A stretch of DNA of 64,000 nt, taken from Trichomonas vaginalis G3. Its lineage: Eukaryota; Parabasalia; Trichomonadida; Trichomonadidae. Shown here piece by piece: positions 40,746 to 50,372 of this stretch (position 1 is its first letter; every line of letters begins with the position of its first letter). The stretch spans positions 1,488,001 to 1,552,000 of the forward strand of contig NC_067206.1 of the NCBI RefSeq assembly GCF_026262505.1, given 5' to 3'. Below the pieces are notes generated by a model. That model saw only the letters and a list, made by a program, of their open reading frames with translations. It did no database searches and was not told the origin of the DNA. The position numbers and the translations under genes are program-made.

Positions 40746-41357
40746 TTACATGTATTTTTCAGCAACTTCGTCAAATAATTTTATAGCTTTACCTATCTCA
40801 TCTACTTCAAACGTTTCTTTACCTTTCGTGGGAGCACCATACATTTTCTCAAAAACTTCAAGCAGTTCTGTTTCAGCAGCTCTCATATCGTTAACGAACA
40901 CAACCTTGACTCTATTGACTGTACTGTCATATCTTTGAGTTATATTATATGTTCTTCCTATCTTATATCTCTTTGTATTGAAGTCCTTCGGTTTCTGAAC
41001 GATGTAAAGTAAGCCTTCATGCAACGTTCAGTATCGAATGAACCATATGTTATGAAGTTATATCCAACAACTGGGTCTAACCATAACAAAACTATTGGTA
41101 TAAGACTTTTGTCGATGAGATATGCTGCAGTTCCATAGAATCTTACCGATATCATAAGCTCAGGATTTCTTGTCAAAAATTTTCTGAGTAGAAGCATTTT
41201 TAACCCAGTCCTTTGCTTTCTTTCCAGATGGAGATAAAATGTCTGACAAAGAATATTTCTTGTATTTCTTTGAGTATCTTACGTTTAAATCACCTATTCT
41301 AACCATTTTGGTGTCATTGTCTATCTTTCTAACTGTTTCAAACTCAGTGTTTGTCAT
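40746..41357 (-). pseudogene. KilA-N plus T5orf172 (GIY-YIG-like) protein (second B copy)
   Basis: The start MTNTEFETVRKI leads into KilA-N pattern pieces (SDILSPSGKKAKDWVKN, AAYLIDKSLIPIVLLWL). The C-terminal part has LLYIVQKPKDFNTKRYKIGR and a long helix with AAETELLEVFEKM, the T5orf172 domain of the GIY-YIG superfamily. The combination is known from large DNA viruses and phages and suggests a DNA-binding regulator or nuclease. A mariner transposon lies upstream, 64 bp beyond the start. The remnant is broken. Confidence 0.65.
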
Positions 41358-41421
41358 TTTCTGTCTTTACATACAAAATAAAAAAAATATTTTACAAAAA
41401 ACTAACTTTATTTTTTCTATA

Positions 41422-42720
41422 GGGTGTCCAAAGGTGCGTTTAGCACAGCGCTCTATATGAGACTATTAAAGGAGATATATGCTGATTATAAATATATAAT
41501 AAAAAATATGAATATATGTATATGATGAGTATGTTGTATTTTGGCGCCATGCCGGGATATAAAATGAATTTTGAGACAAGAGGCGGTTTCGCGGGAAATT
41601 TTTGGCGGGATTTTTTCATTTTTTTAATGAATCATAAAGAAAACATCCTCGCTCTTGCAAAAAAATGCAAAGACTGTAAAAAAATCTACGAGACATTGGT
41701 AAAATGCTTCGGTATGGATGCTCCTAGCTATTCCACTGTAACGTATCATGTTAGGATGTATCACTTCATGAACAAAAGGCGCCCATCATAAAAATTGACA
41801 AAAAATCGCCGGATCAAAGAAAAATCAAAGCAATTCTTCAAGCGCTAGATGAAGACCCAAGAGCATCACTCAGAAGGATAGAGGAGATGACAAAGATACC
41901 ACGTACAACAGTCAGTTATTATCTGCACAATTATTTGAACTACAAACTAGCGTATACACGTTGGGTTCCGCACAACCTTAATTCAGTTCAAAAAAAATCT
42001 AGAGTCCAATCTTCGAAAGAGCTCCTCTCTATATTGGGTGCGTATCAATCCAAGAAGTTTCGCTTTTTTAGTAACAGTGGACGAGTCTTGGTTTCAATAT
42101 GCAACAGAAGCCAAAATCATGTGGATCCCGAAGGATGAAAATCCGCAAACATTCCCGAAGAAAAAAATTGACACACCAATGATGATGTTGTCGGTTTTTT
42201 GGGCGTGAATGGCATCATCGCAATTGATATTCTTCAAAAACCTATACGATGAATGCTCAGTATCTAATTGACAATGTTCTTTACTCAAATTATCAATTCT
42301 GATGAGTTTGAGAAATCCAAACAACAAAAACAAAAGTTTGCAATTCATTTTGATAATTCAAGAGTTTCACAAAAGTCATAAGGTAATGAATTACTTGGTG
42401 GAAAACAATGTCAAAGTTGTTCCAAACCCAATTTATTCACCTGATATTGCACTCTCTGACTTTTATTTATTCGGCACGCTAAAAAAGAGAGCTGAAGGAC
42501 GCGAATTCGCGAGTCCAGATGATCTTGAAATTTTGTAAGAGAGCAATTTGAGCAATTTTCTCATGATGATTTAAAGCGTGTCTTTCAAGCCTGGATCGAT
42601 CGCTGCGAACGCGTGATTGAATCCAATGGTGATTATATTTAAATAAACTTTATATATATGTAACTTGTTTATTTCTATTCGCAGTATTCAGGTTTGTGCT
42701 AAACACACCTTTGGACACCC
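41422..42720 (+). mobile_element. Mariner-family DNA transposon inside Polinton B
   Basis: The element is 1,299 bp long and flanked by TA (41420-41421 and 42721-42722). Its terminal inverted repeats start GGGTGTCCAAAGGTG and match over 26 bp with one mismatch. It is a plain DNA transposon of the mariner type known in T. vaginalis (Tvmar1-like). It landed upstream of the KilA-N/T5orf172 gene and so is younger than Polinton B's insertion or was carried in with it. Confidence 0.93.
41516..42538 (+). pseudogene. Mariner transposase (DD34D type), inactivated
   Basis: Recognisable parts are an N-terminal helix-turn-helix region (SLRRIEEMTKIPRTTVSYYL, at about 41860-41940), a first catalytic block VTVDESWF (about 42070), a second block IHFDNSRV (about 42345), and SPDIALSDFYLFG (about 42440) as the DD34D end. 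The reading frame is interrupted by several frameshifts, so no full transposase is made. The usual length is about 340 residues. With intact ends the copy could still be moved by a transposase from elsewhere. Confidence 0.85.
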
Positions 42721-43420
42721 TATATCTTGTATAAAAGATATGATTTCAGGGATTTTTTTGACGAAGTGTCAAAGTTCTCTTCGTAAAAAAATAACAGTTA
42801 TATAATGAAATTTGGTCATTTTTTCACGATTTTCATGAGTTTTAGGCGACCCCGAAAAAAGTCTGGGTCGCAATTTTTCACGATTTTCGTACGGAATCTC
42901 GTTCCTCGGTTTTTCGAGGGTCGCAAACATATGAGGAAATTCATGAAATTTGGTCATTTTTTTCACGATTTCAGGGATTTTTTTGACGAAGTGTCAAAGT
43001 TCTCTTCGTCAAAAAATAACAGTTATATAATGAAATTTGGTCATTTTTTACGATTTTCATGAGTTTTAGGCGACCAGGTTTTTTTCCCTACTCGCAATTT
43101 TTTACGATTTTCATGAGTTTTAGGCGAGTAAGATTTTCTATCTTGTATAAAAGATATGATTTCAGGGATTTTTTTGACGAAGTGTCAAAGTTCTCTTCGT
43201 AAAAAAATAACAGTTATATAATGAAATTTGGTCATTTTTTTACGATTTTCGAATGGAATCTCTACCCTCGGTTTTCCTCGGGTAGCAAACATATGAGGAA
43301 ACTCATGATTTTTGGTCATTTTTTTACGATTTTCGTACGGAATCTCGTTCCTCGGTTTTCCTCGGGTCGCAAACATATGAGGAAATTCATGAAATTTGGT
43401 CATTTTTTTCAGCAAAAATA
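42721..43420. repeat. Field of ACGAAG hairpin and CACGATTTTCATGAG repeats
   Basis: It holds several copies of the ACGAAG...CTTCGT hairpin unit (about 42755-42790, 42980-43010, 43170-43200). It also holds many copies of a block GATTTTCATGAGTTTTAGGCG with a downstream GGGTCGC or CTCGC partner. Short open frames in this field are repeat-derived. No gene is supported. The same short blocks occur inside the KilA-N gene. Confidence 0.7.
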
Positions 43421-44003
43421 TATTTTAGGGTAGATGGTTAGATCTCACCTCTTTTTTCACCTCTTGAATTTTCATGAGGGTCACCAGGTCACTCGGTCAC
43501 TCGGTCAACTAACATCTTTTTGAAAATGGTGACAACATGACATTTTGACAACAACACAGGAAATGAACTTCATCGTATATGTTTTGTCATGATTTCATCG
43601 AAATGAGTGTAAATCAGACAAAAATATATTTTATGTTAGCATGTTAGATCTAACACGTTTTCTAACCACTTTTCTAACCTCTTTTCTCACCTCTTGAATT
43701 TTGTATAAAAGATATGATTTCAGGGATTTTTTTTACGAAGTGTCAAAGTTCTCTTCGTCACTCATAACAGTTATATAATGAAATTTGGTCATTTTTTTCA
43801 GCAAAAATATATTTTATGTTAGCATGTTAGATCTAACACGTTTTCTAACCACTTTTCTAACATAACTATTTACAAGCGTTTTACATGGTATATGTTCCAT
43901 ATGTCATTTTACTCAGAATTTCATACGGAATTCAATAAAAATATATTTTCTGTTAGCATATTAGATCTAACACGTTTTCTAACCTCTTTTCTAACATAAC
44001 TAT
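43421..44003 (+). repeat. AGATCT-centred palindrome repeat field, forward copies
   Basis: Copies of the palindrome TGTTAGATCTAACA lie at 43642-43655 and 43825-43838, with variants at 43436-43450 and 43960-43973. Each is preceded by AAAATATATTTT and followed by tandem CTAACCTCTTTT-like units. A GGTCACTCGGTCACTCGGTC stretch (about 43485-43505) lies between copies. No gene is seen. Confidence 0.75.
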
Positions 44004-44918
44004 TTACAAGCGTTTTACATGGTATATGTTGCGATGGTTCATGACTTTAAACAATTTTGTGGCTTCGATTTCTTCACGAAGGATATCAAAAGTTTTCACA
44101 ATGCCGAATGTTTCTTTATATTTCTTCTTGACATCTGAAAGAAGGAAATCGTCAGCTGTTGGATAGTTTTTGTTCAGAAATGCTAACATGTCCATTTTAT
44201 CTTCTGCTGGTTTCTCTGCTTCTTTCTTTAAGTCAGCATAGTCGTTTCTCATACGTTCTATCTCTTTGACGGAGTAGTTATATTTCCTCATTGCTGCTTT
44301 ACATTTTGAACATTGTGGGTTCATTTTAGCATTGTACATTGAAATAAAACCAGCTAGAACAACTAAGGCGTCAATGGTTTTCTTTAACTCAAAAGTTGCT
44401 GGTTTTATCTGTTCGTTCCATACTTTACCTCTTCTATCTTTATCTCTTATCTGCCATACACATTTTGCAACTAACGAAACAAAGTTGTCGTAGGTCTTAA
44501 ATTCTTCAGATTTATATATGTCAGAGATGTTCTTATATACCATGTCGCAGTCTTTGTCCATGACTTTGTGGTTGCAATGAAATCCAAGAAACTCATAGTT
44601 AACCTTACGTATGAACTTCTTTATTTCTACTGAGTCAGTTGGTTTCACTTCTATTTCATCGAATTCAGGAATAGTAAGCTTTTGTTGTTGTATTTCAGGA
44701 AGTTTAGGTAGATGGTCAATAATATCCTGCATTTCATAAAGATACTGTTCATTTGTTTCATCTTTCGCACTACAGTCTAAATCTCCTTGGAGAAGTTCTT
44801 GCTTTATCTTCTGGATTTCTGTTTCGAAAGTATATGAAGAAGGAATGAAGCTTTTCATTTCTACTAACATAGATGTTGGGTTCATAACTAAAGAGTTTGG
44901 TAAAGTTGTTGCTAACAT
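44004..44918 (-). CDS. Unrecognised 304-residue protein bracketed by inverted palindrome fields
   Basis: A single open frame starting MLATTLPNSLVMNPTSMLVE. The protein is mostly helical, with a central Lys/Asp-rich part and a CSKCKAAM pair plus FHCNH that could hold a zinc ion. An acidic middle (IPEFDEIEVKPTDSVEI) comes first. No family is recognised. It has no counterpart in A or C here. The AGATCT palindrome repeats face it in opposite orientation on both sides, so it looks like an accessory cassette. Confidence 0.55.
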   Translation of the reverse strand: MLATTLPNSLVMNPTSMLVEMKSFIPSSYTFETEIQKIKQELLQGDLDCSAKDETNEQYLYEMQDIIDHLPKLPEIQQQKLTIPEFDEIEVKPTDSVEIKKFIRKVNYEFLGFHCNHKVMDKDCDMVYKNISDIYKSEEFKTYDNFVSLVAKCVWQIRDKDRRGKVWNEQIKPATFELKKTIDALVVLAGFISMYNAKMNPQCSKCKAAMRKYNYSVKEIERMRNDYADLKKEAEKPAEDKMDMLAFLNKNYPTADDFLLSDVKKKYKETFGIVKTFDILREEIEATKLFKVMNHRNIYHVKRL

Positions 44919-44984
44919 GTTCTTACAATAAAAATAAAAAATATTTTTTTAAAAATACTAACTCACTTTTTTTCTATCTTAAGG

Positions 44985-46380
44985 AAATTCATGAAAATTC
45001 AAGAGTTTTCTACGATGTTAGAAAAAATGTTAGAAAACGTGTTAGAGCTAACATGCTAACATAAAATATATTTTTATTGAATTCAGACCAAAACTCATGA
45101 AAATTCAACGGGTGAAAGAATACGATGGAGCCAAAAGTGGCTCGACCTCAAAACAAGCATTTTGTGAAGAATATAGCAACCGGAAGAAAACCGGCGGTTG
45201 GTTTTTATACAAAATTCAAGAGGGTGAAAAAAATGTTAGAAAACGTGTTAGATCTAACATGCTACCCTAAAATATATTTTTTGGTGGTACGTCGGACATT
45301 GTCTTGAAACAGTACAAATATTGTCTTGAAGCAGTGCAAGTCTTGTTCTGAAACAGTGCAAGTCTTGTTCTGAAACAGTACAAGTATTGTTCTGAAACAG
45401 TACAAATATTGTTCTGAAACAGTACAAATATTGTTCTGAAACAGAAAATTTTTCTCACAAATTGAGAGCTTTTACGGGAAATTTGTTCTGAAAAAGTACA
45501 AGTATTGTTCTGAAAAAGTACAAGTCTTGTTCTGAAAAAGTACAAATATTGTCTTGAAGCAGTGCAAGTCTTGTCTTGAAACAGTACAATGGACAACATC
45601 GAGCCATTAGATGAGTTTTGTGTGTTTTCTACGATGTTAGAAAAAATGTTAGAAAACGTGTTAGATCTAACATGCTAACATAAAATATATTTTTATTGAA
45701 TTCAGAACAAATTTCATGAGTTTTGGTTGAAAGAATACGGTGGAGCCAAAAGTGGCTCGACCTCAAAACAAGCATTTTGTGAAGAATATAGCAACCGGAA
45801 GAAAACCGGCGGTTGGTTTTTATACAAAATTCAACGGGTGAAAAAACAGGTGAAAAAACAGGTGAGATCTAACATGCTAACATAAAATATATTTTTGGTT
45901 CATTTACACTCATTGCGATGAAGAAGTCTTGACATTTTCCCGACTGTTGTCAAAATGTCATGTTGTCTCATTTTTTAAAAGAAGTTAGTTTACCTGGTGA
46001 CACATGGTTACCCGGTAACATGGTGACATGGTAGCACCTACAGTTCTTCAAAAATATATTTTTGCCGAATTCTGTATAAAATTCATGAGTTTTCTACGAT
46101 GTTAGAAAAAATGTTAGAAAACGTGTTAGATCTAACATGCTACCCTAAAATATATTTTTTGGGCTATGTCCCACCGCTTTGCGTCTTTAGGTCAAAAATA
46201 AATTGTTTTCATGAGTTTTCTACGATGTTCGAAAAAATGTTAGAAAACGTGTTAGATCTAACATGCTACCCTAAAATATATTTTTCAATACTTTTTTTCT
46301 ATCTTAAGGAAATTCATGAAAATTCAACGGGTGAAAAAAGAGGTGAGAAAAGAGGTGAGATCTAACATGCTAACATAAAC
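44985..46380 (-). repeat. AGATCT-centred palindrome repeat field, reverse copies
   Basis: Reverse-oriented copies of the module seen at 43421-44003. Exact TGTTAGATCTAACA lies at 45246-45259, 45659-45672, 46124-46137 and 46250-46263, with variants near 45041, 45861 and 46354. Each is followed by a TGCTA...AAAATATATTTTT block. Between them lie GTAACATGGTGACATGG (about 46015) and a second dyad array (45290-45595). No gene is supported. Confidence 0.75.
45290..45595. repeat. Second dyad array of Polinton B (GTTCTG/CAGAAC-type)
   Basis: Tandem units of about 22 bp (TTGTTCTGAAACAGTACAA and relatives) resemble the array of Polinton A in reverse. They surround the same non-repeated core (TCTCACAAATTGAGAGC, about 45450-45480). 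One side ends at a fragment of the MDNIEPLDE gene start (45592-45614) and the other at an MSDVPP start (about 45267-45296). The two flanking genes are otherwise absent. Confidence 0.8.
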
Positions 46381-47238
46381 TCACTTTTTCAGCACTTTTC
46401 CGTAGTTGTATATGAAAGACAATTCGAGATAAAAGTCATAGTACAATGGAACAATATGTTGCACACCATTTGTTGTGAACCAAACTTGAAAGTCAGAGAA
46501 ACTGTTACTAGGTGGTTCGTAGAATTTAGAAGCAAAGTCATAAAAGTCCTTACCGATACATAGAAAACTATTGTTGCTTGAACTGAAACTTGCATGGCAC
46601 ATAACATTTTGAGGGTCAAACACGTTTCTATAAACTGTCAAATCTGCTGGTGGAAGTATAAATTTAAATGGACCATCTGGTGGTAATGGTTCGTTCTGGT
46701 TTAGTAACCGAAGAAATTGTGCCCAAGAACGTTTGTCTACTTTCCAAAATAAAAACTCTGTATCTCTTGGAGGGTTAATTTCAATCTTTTGAAATGAAAC
46801 GGTGGAGTTCATCTTGTCATATTCTAGTTTCAGATAGTATGTTCCATTTAGTAAAGAGTCGTATTTTTCTTGAAATTCCCAATAGTATTTGTTCATTTGA
46901 GTTTGAAAGTCATTTAGAGTTTTCTCAAGACTTTCGTCTGAACGAACTGTAAAGATTCTCATTTCATCAAATTTGTCTATAAGACCATCAGAACCTTTAT
47001 ACTGCCCATGAAAATATACTGCGAACATAAATGCGTTAGTTCTATTTGAAAACAAAACTCTTCTAAATCCTATTGCCTTTGCATCTGAAGGACTTTGAAG
47101 CCAACGAACTGGATAGTCAAACCTGTATGCTCGGGATGAAATTTCTTCATCTGAAATAGTCCTACCAGCATTTGTAAAGATATAGTCTAACGGTTTTGTA
47201 TCTGCTACTTTTGTTCTTTGTTTTTCAACCTGAAGCAT
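46381..47238 (-). CDS. Candidate minor capsid/vertex protein, family 1 (285 aa), Polinton B
   Basis: A whole-looking homologue of 2187-3035. It shares YRFDYPVRWLQSPS...AIGFRRV and the end SDFQVWFTTNG...LELSFIYNY. Sequence identity to the A copy is only moderate, much lower than for the capsid gene, so this protein evolves fast or was exchanged between elements. That is what one expects for an exposed virion part, but the role is inferred. Confidence 0.5.
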   Translation of the reverse strand: MLQVEKQRTKVADTKPLDYIFTNAGRTISDEEISSRAYRFDYPVRWLQSPSDAKAIGFRRVLFSNRTNAFMFAVYFHGQYKGSDGLIDKFDEMRIFTVRSDESLEKTLNDFQTQMNKYYWEFQEKYDSLLNGTYYLKLEYDKMNSTVSFQKIEINPPRDTEFLFWKVDKRSWAQFLRLLNQNEPLPPDGPFKFILPPADLTVYRNVFDPQNVMCHASFSSSNNSFLCIGKDFYDFASKFYEPPSNSFSDFQVWFTTNGVQHIVPLYYDFYLELSFIYNYGKVLKK

Positions 47239-47293
47239 TTAATATATGTAAAAATATATGGTTTTGAAAACGTTTTTATTTCATATTTCTCAT

Positions 47294-48013
47294 CTAACAA
47301 ACATGTTGTCTGACTGCTTGAGGGTTAGGTTGGTACCATTCGAACTTGACACTTGCAATTCCTTCAATTGCATTCAAAATGTCTGAGTCGGAGTCAACCA
47401 TTTGTTCTCTCTTTGTAGTCTTGAAAGCGTCAAGAAGCATTGCAGCTGTTGTGACATTGCCATATGCATAGTAAATGTGACTATCCAAATCTGTTATGGT
47501 CAATCTGAGATTGTGTCCTTTCTTATTTCCGTCTTGTATGGCAGCAAGTACACCCATGAAGCCTTCTTTGTTCTTTCCTTCGTCAAAGTTTACTGTAAAG
47601 GTTCGACCAGATGTAATTTGACTTCTAACTTCACGGTACTTCTCATATGCATATCTTGTTCTTTCCATGGGAGCATGTGTGTCTTCACCTTTTCCTTTTT
47701 TCCTTCTCAAAGGATGCAATTGTTCGTCATGTTTCCAGTAGAATCTGGCAAAGCCGTCGTGTCCTTCAACTTGAGGTTCACTAACATCGAAAGGCATGTC
47801 CATAAGACGTTCTTCTTCTAACCTCTCTAGTCTGTTTGGATAATTTGCACGTGCTGTTTCCAAATCCATTTCGTAGCGAAGACCAGACAATTTGTCATAG
47901 ACTTTTATGGGTCTTCCCTTCCTATATTTAAAATTCTTCGAAACTCTCCAACCATATCTTTGCAACTCTGCTTTTATTCTAGCAGATTTTCTATCCATTC
48001 TATATGGGGGCAT
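47294..48013 (-). pseudogene. N-terminal region of the protein-primed DNA polymerase, Polinton B
   Basis: It starts MPPYRMDRKSARIKAELQRY and follows the first part of 6967-9112 in Polinton A (FKYRKGRPIKVYDKLSGLRY and so on). The catalytic polymerase region is not found in this element. The frame seen here is about 239 residues. The remnant is broken. Confidence 0.7.
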
Positions 48014-48046
48014 TTTTATAAAAATAAAAAAATATTTTTTTTCTCT

Positions 48047-48631
48047 TTACTTAACATAACCGCCTGCTGCCATAAGTCTTTGACGCCAACCCATACCAGC
48101 TAATGAAGGTTGACTTGGTTTAGTTTGGAAACTAAACTTTGGTTTTGGTTTATCTTCAGTTTTTGGTTTTTCTTCTTCTACCGGTTTTTCGTCACTTTTC
48201 GGTTCCTTTGACTTTACTTCACTTGCAGGAACAGTTGTGTCGTCAACATCTTCATAAATATCATATGCCATTTGTTTTTGTTTTCCTTTCAACTTTTTGT
48301 GTTTGTTGTAAAGTTTAGAATATTTCGACTCTAAGTCAATGAGATGTTCTATAATGAACTGTTGGTCAGTGAAGTAAACTTTTCCATCTGTTGTCTCGAA
48401 AGCTCCTTCAGACTTCAATATTTTATTTGTGAGAGTCTGTTTCTTTTTTGAGATACTTGCCGTTCCATTTTTATGAAAAGTGACTTTGTAGTTAGAGTTT
48501 GTATTTCCAGACCTGGCACTTTCTATTATTGAATTTTTCTCTTCATCTGTAAGTTCTTTGACAGGTTTTGACAATGGTTCTGAACTTTTTGTTTGTGGTG
48601 TCAAATCTACCGTTTCAACTTCTTCGGTCAT
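48047..48631 (-). CDS. Lys/Pro-rich protein (194 aa), Polinton B
   Basis: Whole-looking. It has an acidic start MTEEVETVDLTPQTKSSEPL, a charged helical middle (LESKYSKLYNKHKKLKGKQK), a Lys/Pro/Glu linker, and the end LAGMGWRQRLMAAGGYVK. It is preceded by the reverse-strand promoter-like box (TTTCATCTCAGTAAAAA). The function is unknown. A counterpart is at 6352-6933 in A. Confidence 0.55.
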   Translation of the reverse strand: MTEEVETVDLTPQTKSSEPLSKPVKELTDEEKNSIIESARSGNTNSNYKVTFHKNGTASISKKKQTLTNKILKSEGAFETTDGKVYFTDQQFIIEHLIDLESKYSKLYNKHKKLKGKQKQMAYDIYEDVDDTTVPASEVKSKEPKSDEKPVEEEKPKTEDKPKPKFSFQTKPSQPSLAGMGWRQRLMAAGGYVK

Positions 48632-48650
48632 TTCATCTCAGTAAAAAATT

Positions 48651-48803
48651 TTAGTTTGGTTTGTTTTCAACTGGTTGTTTAGGTTTTTTAAGTCGGTCTA
48701 AAACTTCCTGAGGTATAGGAAGAACTTGACAAACACGTGGTGTAACTGCTGGAAGCCGACAAATCCATCTTGAACCCATTTGTCTCAATGCTGTATTGTT
48801 CAT
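48651..48803 (-). CDS. Small conserved protein (50 aa), Polinton B
   Basis: Counterpart of 6181-6333 with the same 50-codon frame and the same upstream box. Conservation of the frame in two elements supports a real gene. The function is unknown. Confidence 0.55.
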   Translation of the reverse strand: MNNTALRQMGSRWICRLPAVTPRVCQVLPIPQEVLDRLKKPKQPVENKPN

Positions 48804-48822
48804 TTCATCTCAGTAAAAAATT

Positions 48823-49224
48823 TTACATTCCCCAAGTTTGAGGTGGTTGCGGTTGGTTATTGTTTACCCACTGTTGTGCATGGTTATATCCTCTGTTAAA
48901 GAATCTTTCACCTTGGTCCATATAGTGTCCTGCTTGGTTATAGTAGTCATTTGCTTTGTTATAATAGTTTCCTGCTTGTCTTCCTACATTGTCCATCCAT
49001 CCTTGAACTTTTCCTCTTGTTTCAGGATTTGGAATAAGATTTGTTGCATCTCGTGCTACATCCCAACCTTTCTGTACAGTTTGTATAATAGGTTGTGCTT
49101 TCTCTTTAAGTATACCTAATGTACTCAAAATCTTCCTTCCAACTCCAAATACACCTCTGGCTATTGTTCCCACTGCGGGCAAAAATCTGGATGCAACTCC
49201 TGCTAACGCGCCAAATAAACCCAT
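48823..49224 (-). CDS. Amphipathic Gly/Ala-rich small virion-type protein, family 1 (133 aa), Polinton B
   Basis: Whole-looking. The first 35 residues (MGLFGALAGVASRFLPAVGT onward) are hydrophobic-amphipathic. The middle is helical (VQKGWDVARDATNL). The C-terminal third is Asn/Tyr/Gln-rich with YYNKANDYYNQAGHYMDQG. Adenovirus-like capsids carry comparably small membrane-active peptides, an analogy only. It is divergent from the integrase across 16 bp. Confidence 0.55.
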   Translation of the reverse strand: MGLFGALAGVASRFLPAVGTIARGVFGVGRKILSTLGILKEKAQPIIQTVQKGWDVARDATNLIPNPETRGKVQGWMDNVGRQAGNYYNKANDYYNQAGHYMDQGERFFNRGYNHAQQWVNNNQPQPPQTWGM

Positions 49225-49240
49225 TTCTTATGGGTTAAAA

Positions 49241-50199
49241 ATGACGAATTCAAACAAGGACCCCTATGTTTCTAAAGCAACAAAGAAAGCACTCATGATA
49301 AAAATCTTTAGTTCAACACCAAATGCTTGGTTTATGGATATCTTGGAAAACATTCCGAGAGTTAGAACAGATGGACCACCATACTGGCTAATATTTGTCG
49401 GTCAAAACACAAGATACTGTGAAGCCATACCATTATGGTCCAAAAATATTTTAGATGTGAAAACTGCTTTGACAATATTCGTTGACAAATACCATCCAAC
49501 AAAACTGACATCTGACTGTGAAAGTTCTTTCAAATCAGACGATATTAAAAACTATCTGCGTTCAAAAAATGTAAACCAATATTTCATTGTCGACCAAAAC
49601 CATTCTGCTCTTGGTGTCATTGACGGTTGTATAAAAATGTTAAGAGACTTAAACCAACCACAAGGTGGTGAAGCAAATGAAATGTCATATGACGACAAAT
49701 ATAGACACTTCTCCATGGCAAAGATGAGACAAGTTTTAAATATTTACAATAACCGTAAACAAAAAGGTTTGGGAAACCACTCCCCGAAGAAATGAAAAAC
49801 AACCCTGACTTAGAGAAAGACTATATATTTAATAATTTAGTCAAAAGAGACAAACAAGAAAGAATGCCGGGCTTCAAACTTCAGAAAGGTGACAAAGTAA
49901 AAATAGAAATACCTAAACGCGACCCATATGAAAATACTATTGACTATGACAACAATGGGAACCCGACAGGTACTCACATTCGTGTTCGTAAAAATAGAAG
50001 AAAGTATACAAGAGAATATTATGAAGTTTTAGGCAAACATGGCAAAATGTACACACTGCAAGCAGAAGATAAAACTACTATTGCCAGACCTCGTTTCAAA
50101 CTTGTCAAAGTTCAAGGTGGTATACTTTCAAAGACAGTTCCTAACAAATATAAGACAACTCCTGACGAATATGCTAAAGAAGTTGAAAATGACGACTAA
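49241..50199 (+). pseudogene. Retroviral-type (Maverick) integrase of Polinton B
   Basis: Counterpart of 4788-5744, starting MTNSNKDPYVSKATKKALMI. It has the same core blocks (WFMDILENIP, LTSDCESSF, DQNHSALGVIDG) and a basic, chromo-like C-terminal part (KLQKGDKVKIEIPKRDPY). It abuts the collar-domain fragment at its end, as in A. The remnant is broken. Confidence 0.85.
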
Positions 50200-50372
50200 G
50201 CATTTCTATACCATGCGTAAACTGTCATGTAAGGTGGCATGTAGTCTTTACTTTGTCCCGTTGTTTGCGTATACCCTGAAACGCGATGTGTATGGTTTCC
50301 TCCTCCCTCAGTGTTACTCCAGTAACAATTTATAGCAAACTTAACGTTGTCTTTAACATCATATCCTTTACC
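50196..50372 (-). pseudogene. Collar-domain fibre tip fragment at the inverted-repeat junction of B
   Basis: About 58 residues (VKDNVKFAINCYW...MPPYMTVYAWYRNA) match the end of 4355-4789. The fragment stops exactly where the right 3.3-kb inverted repeat begins. The rest of the fibre gene, the vertex gene and the methylase start, which lie beyond this point in Polinton A, are not found here. Confidence 0.75.

Noticed and set aside
41239-41460. Small hydrophobic open frame before the mariner
   Set aside because: It is antisense to the KilA-N gene and runs into the transposon end.
42805-43433. Open frames with repeated HEFPHMFATRGKP or MKFGHFF peptides
   Set aside because: They are translations of the hairpin and GATTTTCATGAG repeats, open on both strands without a stable start.
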